Source: JBBWZH01 sp035544115 (GTDB taxonomy: Bacteria; Actinomycetota; Actinomycetes; Mycobacteriales; CADCTP01). From it: 64,000 nt of DNA. Below, piece by piece: positions 60,624-64,000 of the stretch; positions within the stretch are counted from its first letter, which is position 1, and each line of letters opens with the position of its first letter. The position numbers were made by a program, and so were the translations under genes. Location: contig OY970235.1 of the NCBI GenBank assembly GCA_963714145.1, positions 7,006,001 through 7,070,000 of the forward strand. Reading direction: 5' to 3'. The notes below the pieces were generated by a model, which had not been told where the DNA came from, did not search any database, and saw nothing but the letters and a program-made list of their open reading frames with translations.

Positions 60624-63340
60624 GTCGGGATGCCGAGGAGGGTGGCCACGACCGGGAGGGCGGCGGCGGCCCGGACCTCGTCCAGATCGGAGACCTCGGA
60701 CGTGGCGGCGGCCGGCACGCCGGTGCCGCGGCGGATCTGCTCGGCGAGCACCCGCCGCTCGCCGACCTCGAACGTGCTGAAGGTACGGCGCAGCAACGGC
60801 AGCACATCGGTGAACTCGTCCCGGGGCAGGGCGGTGATCCACTCGTCCAGCAGCGCGAGCAGGCCGGCGTCGTGGGTGAGCAGCAGCCCACCGCCGGCCA
60901 GGAACCCCTCCACCCAGGCGGCCTTGGCCGGCGCCACCGGGCCGACCGACAGCGCCCGGGCCAGCCGCCGGCCCGCGTCCGCCCGGTCGAGCCGGCCCGC
61001 GTCCAGCAGCAGCCGGACCAGCCGGCCGGCCAGCAGCCCCGGCAGCGCGGCCCGGTCGACCAGCCCGTGCAACGCCGCCAACCAGCGCTCCCGCGCCGGC
61101 AGCTCCCCGGCCGGACCGGCGCCTGGGACGGCCGCCGCGAACCGCCCGCCGTCGAACGGACCGTCATCGGACGGACCGTCACCGGACAGGCCGGGAGCGG
61201 GCAGGCCGAGAACGGACGGGGCGGGAGCGGACGGGGCGGGAGCGGGCAGGAGGGCGACAGCGGCGTGGGTTTCGTCCACCTGGCGGCAGAGGGCCGCGGC
61301 GGCCTCGTCGTCCAGGCCGGTGGTGGCGGCGGGCAGGCCGGCGCAGATCCGGACCAGCAGCACCCCGGCCACCCGGGCCAGCGCCGAGACGTCGGTGCCG
61401 CGGACGTCGCCGTACCGCAGCGCCCGGGCCAGCGCCGGCAGCGCGGCCATCAGGTGCACGACGTCCAGGTCGGCCGCGGCGGCCGCGTCCAGCGCGGTGA
61501 GCAGGGCGGGCAGCGCGCCGGGTAGGTCGGCCAGCAGGCAGCGCTCCACCGCGGCGGTCAGCTCGGCCAGCCCGCCGGAGGTGCTCCCGGCGGGGTCGGC
61601 GGCAGCGGCCAGCTTCGCGGTCGCCGCGGCCTCGACCGTGGTGCCCCAGGTGGACGCGGTCACCACGGCGACCGCCAGCTCCGGCTGCCAGCCCAGCGTC
61701 CAGGTCTCCCGGAACGTGCCGGTGGCCCGGGTGGCCGACACCGCCGGCACGCCCCACGGGATCTGCAGCAGGTCGAGCCGGTGCAGCAGCCGGGACCGGT
61801 CCAGGTCGATCGGCTTGCGCAGGTCCAGCTCGACGGACCGGTCCTGCGGCTCGATCTTCAGCCGCAGCCGGCGGGCCTGCGCGGTCAGGTCGGCCTGCAG
61901 CGGGACGGTCGGTGCCGCGGCCGGCACCGCTCCGAGCGCCTCGCCGACCACCAGCCGCCGGGTCACCAGGTCGAGCAGTAGTTCGTCGCCGTCGGCCAGC
62001 ACCGCCCGGGTCGCCTCGGTGACCTCGGCCAGCCCGGCCAGGCCACGGCCACGCAGCACGGCGAGGCTGTCCGCGAGCCGGACCGCCTCGATCACGTGCG
62101 CGGTGGACACCGGCAGGTCTTCCGCCCGCAGCACGCCGGCGACCGCGGTCAGCCAGCGCGGCACGGTCTGTTCCGGCTGCATGAACAGGTGGTGGTACCA
62201 GCCGGGCGAGCGGACGCCCGCGCCGTAGCCGGATGCGGTCGCCAGCCGCCCGTGCGTCCACGGCACCCAGGTCAGCGCCACCTTGCGCTTCGGCTGCCCG
62301 CGCAGCAGGGCGGCGTCGGCGCCGGCCGGGGGCAGCCGGCCGGTCAGCGCCGGCGCGTGCCAGGCGCCGCAGACCACCGCCACCCGCTCATGCTCCCGGG
62401 TCGCCCGGCGCAGCACGGTGCGCATCTGCGCCTCCCGGCGCGCCTCGTGCGCACGTTCGGCCGGCGGCCGGGCCGGCTCGGCCGCGCGCAGCTCGGCCAT
62501 CGCCTCGGTGATCGCGTCGAACGGGTCGGGGCCGGCTCGACCGGACTCCACCACGTCGTCCCACCAGCGCTCCGGGTCGTCGTACCCGGCCGCCGCCGCC
62601 AGCGCCGCCAGCGGATCTGCCCGCACCCCCGGCCCAGCCGGCGCTTCCGCCCCACCGGCGGCCTCCGGCCACCCGCCTCCCGCACCCCCGCCGTCCGAAC
62701 CCCGGCCTCCCGGACCCCCGCCGTCCGAACCCCGGCCTCCCGCACCCCCGCCGTCCGGATCCCGGCCCCCCGGACCCCCGCCTCCCGGACCCTCGCCGTC
62801 CGGACCCTCGCCGTCCGGACCAGCCCCGCCTTCTGGACGCAGGCCTTCCGGAGGCTCGCCCTCCGGACGCCCGGCCTCCGGAGCCGCGCCGTCCCGACGC
62901 CCGTCCTCCGGACCATGCCCGCCGCCCGGATGCCGGCCAGGCGGCCCGGAGGTAACCGACTCGCCGGCCGGCCCGTCCGGGTTCTCCGCCGGAGGCTCGC
63001 CGGCCGCGCCGGCCGGCTCGTCCCGGGCCAGGATCTGGGCGGCCGGCAGGTCGCAGAACCGCACCGCGGCGCCGTGGTCGAGCGCCCAGCGCAGCGCCTG
63101 CCACTCCGGCGAGAACACGGCGAACGGCCAGAACGCGGCCCGGGCCGCGTCGTCGGTCGCGTACGCCAGCAGCGCGACCGGCGGCACCAGCTGCCCATCG
63201 GCGGCCAGCGCGACCAGCCCGTCCGCCTCGGGCGGGCCCTCGATCAGCACCACCGAGGGGCGCAGTTCGGACAGCGCGGCGACCACCGACCGGGCCGAGC
63301 CGGGGCCGTGGTGCCGCACCCCGAGGACCCGCACGGTCAC
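60620..63340 (-). CDS. DUF5682 family protein (TraB/EreA-like domain), MoxR operon
   Basis: 906 residues. The N-terminal domain opens with LGVRHHGPGSARSVVAAL (His10-His11) and VVLIEGPPEADGLVALA (Glu34), then RFCDLPAAQI, and later the motif VVCGAWHAPALTG near residue 330. These resemble the conserved His/Glu/GxxH set of the TraB/EreA/ChaN-like superfamily, a possible hydrolase; that link is inference. The rest (about 400-906) is helical and Ala/Leu-rich. Between the two parts lies a 110-residue Gly/Asp/Pro-rich insertion made by DNA repeats. Sits between MoxR and VWA with 4-bp overlaps on both sides. Confidence 0.88.
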   Translation of the reverse strand: MTVRVLGVRHHGPGSARSVVAALSELRPSVVLIEGPPEADGLVALAADGQLVPPVALLAYATDDAARAAFWPFAVFSPEWQALRWALDHGAAVRFCDLPAAQILARDEPAGAAGEPPAENPDGPAGESVTSGPPGRHPGGGHGPEDGRRDGAAPEAGRPEGEPPEGLRPEGGAGPDGEGPDGEGPGGGGPGGRDPDGGGAGGRGSDGGGPGGRGSDGGGAGGGWPEAAGGAEAPAGPGVRADPLAALAAAAGYDDPERWWDDVVESGRAGPDPFDAITEAMAELRAAEPARPPAERAHEARREAQMRTVLRRATREHERVAVVCGAWHAPALTGRLPPAGADAALLRGQPKRKVALTWVPWTHGRLATASGYGAGVRSPGWYHHLFMQPEQTVPRWLTAVAGVLRAEDLPVSTAHVIEAVRLADSLAVLRGRGLAGLAEVTEATRAVLADGDELLLDLVTRRLVVGEALGAVPAAAPTVPLQADLTAQARRLRLKIEPQDRSVELDLRKPIDLDRSRLLHRLDLLQIPWGVPAVSATRATGTFRETWTLGWQPELAVAVVTASTWGTTVEAAATAKLAAAADPAGSTSGGLAELTAAVERCLLADLPGALPALLTALDAAAAADLDVVHLMAALPALARALRYGDVRGTDVSALARVAGVLLVRICAGLPAATTGLDDEAAAALCRQVDETHAAVALLPAPAPSAPAPSVLGLPAPGLSGDGPSDDGPFDGGRFAAAVPGAGPAGELPARERWLAALHGLVDRAALPGLLAGRLVRLLLDAGRLDRADAGRRLARALSVGPVAPAKAAWVEGFLAGGGLLLTHDAGLLALLDEWITALPRDEFTDVLPLLRRTFSTFEVGERRVLAEQIRRGTGVPAAATSEVSDLDEVRAAAALPVVATLLGIPT
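62690..62830 (-). repeat. 30-bp-type repeats in the DUF5682 gene
   Basis: Degenerate 30-bp units (CCGGCCTCCCGGACCCCCGC, then CGTCCGAACC and variants) recur about four times. They encode the GGPGGRGSDGG-like insertion and lie in the middle of an otherwise conserved domain pair. Confidence 0.8.
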
Positions 63341-64000
63341 CGGCTGATCTCCCGGCAGGCCCGGTAGAAGTCGGCCCAGCCGGGCCGCTCCCGGGCCACC
63401 GCCTCCAGGTACTCGGTCCAGCAGGCGACGTCGCTGACGGGATCCTGGACGACCGTGCCGACGATCCCGGCGGCCACGTCGGACGGCCGCAGCACGCCGT
63501 CGCCGAAGTGCGCGGCCAGCACGATCCCGCTGGTCACCACGCTGATCGCCTCGGCGGTGGACATCGTCCCGGACGGGCTCTTCAGCTTGGTCCGGCCGTC
63601 CGCGGTCATCCCCTCGCGCAGCTCCCGGAACACCGTGACCACCCGGCGGATCTCGTCCAGCGCCGGTGGCAGCTCGGGCAGCCGCAACGCCACGCCGAGG
63701 TCGGCGACCCGGCGGGTGACGATGGCCAGCTCCTCCTCCGGGCTGGCCGGCAGCGGCAGCACCACCGTGTTGAACCGCCGGCGCAGCGCGCTGGACAGCT
63801 CGTTCACCCCGCGATCGCGGTTGTTGGCGGTGGCGACGACGTTGAAGCCACGCACCGCCTGCACCTCGGTGCCGAGCTCCGGCACCGGCAGCGCCTTCTC
63901 CGACAGGATCGCGATCAGGCTGTCCTGCACGTCGGACGGGATCCGGGTCAGCTCCTCGACCCGGGCCACCTTGCCGTCCCGCATCGCGGTGAGCACCGGG
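63337..64000 (-). CDS. MoxR family AAA+ ATPase (N-terminus outside window)
   Basis: The gene is partial: its frame runs off the 3' edge of the given strand. The 221 visible residues begin after Walker A. ELTRIPSDVQDSLIAILSEK and ALPVPELGTEVQAVRGFNVV are MoxR helix-2-insert and sensor regions; VVATANNRDRGVNELSSALR with RRFN holds sensor 1 and the arginine finger. The C-terminal lid follows. MoxR ATPases act as chaperones that remodel VWA partners and load metal ions or activate enzymes. It starts the MoxR-DUF5682-VWA operon, with a 4-bp stop/start overlap. Confidence 0.93.
   Translation of the reverse strand, partial: PVLTAMRDGKVARVEELTRIPSDVQDSLIAILSEKALPVPELGTEVQAVRGFNVVATANNRDRGVNELSSALRRRFNTVVLPLPASPEEELAIVTRRVADLGVALRLPELPPALDEIRRVVTVFRELREGMTADGRTKLKSPSGTMSTAEAISVVTSGIVLAAHFGDGVLRPSDVAAGIVGTVVQDPVSDVACWTEYLEAVARERPGWADFYRACREISR

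Noticed and set aside
1..64000. tRNA, rRNA, insertion sequences, integrases, att sites or origins
   Set aside because: None was seen on reading both strands: no transposase or integrase motifs, no CCA-ended cloverleaf candidates, no DnaA-box clusters. Small RNAs cannot be excluded without computation.

Overview
The window is 64 kb of very GC-rich (about 73% by eye) chromosomal DNA with strong G/C bias at third codon positions. It carries SARP regulators, MocR-type regulators, an AfsR-like/STAND regulator, DUF5682/MoxR genes and a lone RiPP-type domain protein. Together these point to a filamentous actinobacterium, most likely Micromonosporaceae (Actinoplanes-like); this taxonomic call is inference. 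I found no rRNA, tRNA, insertion sequence, prophage or CRISPR array. Nearly all the DNA is protein coding.

Layout. 1-1.7 kb: end of an MFS exporter and a LacI regulator. 1.8-5.7 kb: the three subunits of a molybdenum hydroxylase (CoxS/CoxM on minus, CoxL divergent on plus). 5.8-11.1 kb: a DMT exporter divergent from a MocR regulator, a GlxA-type AraC regulator and an MFS transporter. 11.1-12.8 kb: a membrane protein joining a sigma-like region, a zinc-type H-x3-C-x2-C motif and an ectodomain. 13.0-16.6 kb: a fused double ABC exporter broken by about 15 frameshifts that almost all have the same polarity. 16.9-24.9 kb: lipoprotein, HAD hydrolase, acetyltransferases, diguanylate cyclase, 2-hydroxyacid dehydrogenase, ArsR regulator/amidohydrolase pair, SRPBCC protein. 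25.0-28.2 kb: a TetM/OtrA-type ribosomal protection GTPase with an RBS-masking hairpin, and an OmpA-domain protein with an eCIS-type N-terminal tag. 28.5-39.6 kb, all plus: acyltransferase, a large BTAD regulator with a degenerate P-loop, two RTX-repeat secreted proteins separated by 64-bp tandem repeats, a WD40 membrane protein, an APC permease and a prolyl oligopeptidase. 39.6-41.9 kb: a three-gene micro-operon of tiny proteins (two with Cys pairs) and a flavin monooxygenase. 42.3-44.4 kb: a SARP regulator convergent with a stand-alone lantibiotic/thiopeptide-type domain protein. 44.5-51.8 kb: large beta-propeller-like protein, MFS exporter, secreted cupredoxin, secreted phospholipase A2, AhpD-like protein. 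51.8-56.6 kb: second MocR, an orphan DppC permease, an ABC-2 exporter pair, carbonic anhydrase. 56.9-59.2 kb: an SRPBCC-YCII-sigma factor operon. 59.2-64 kb: VWA-DUF5682-MoxR operon, running off the edge.

Recurring themes. A 13-bp palindrome GTCCAC(A/T)GTGGAC, or its A/T-ended variant, occurs at least five times perfectly and several times imperfectly. In-frame minisatellites (18, 21, 30 bp) repeatedly build low-complexity linkers inside otherwise conserved proteins. Operons are tightly coupled by 4-bp ATGA/GTGA (once perhaps CTGA) overlaps. The most unusual items are the frameshift-riddled ABC exporter, the eCIS-tagged OmpA protein, the ribosomal-protection leader hairpin, the degenerate-P-loop regulator next to the RTX pair, and the MoxR/DUF5682/VWA operon.
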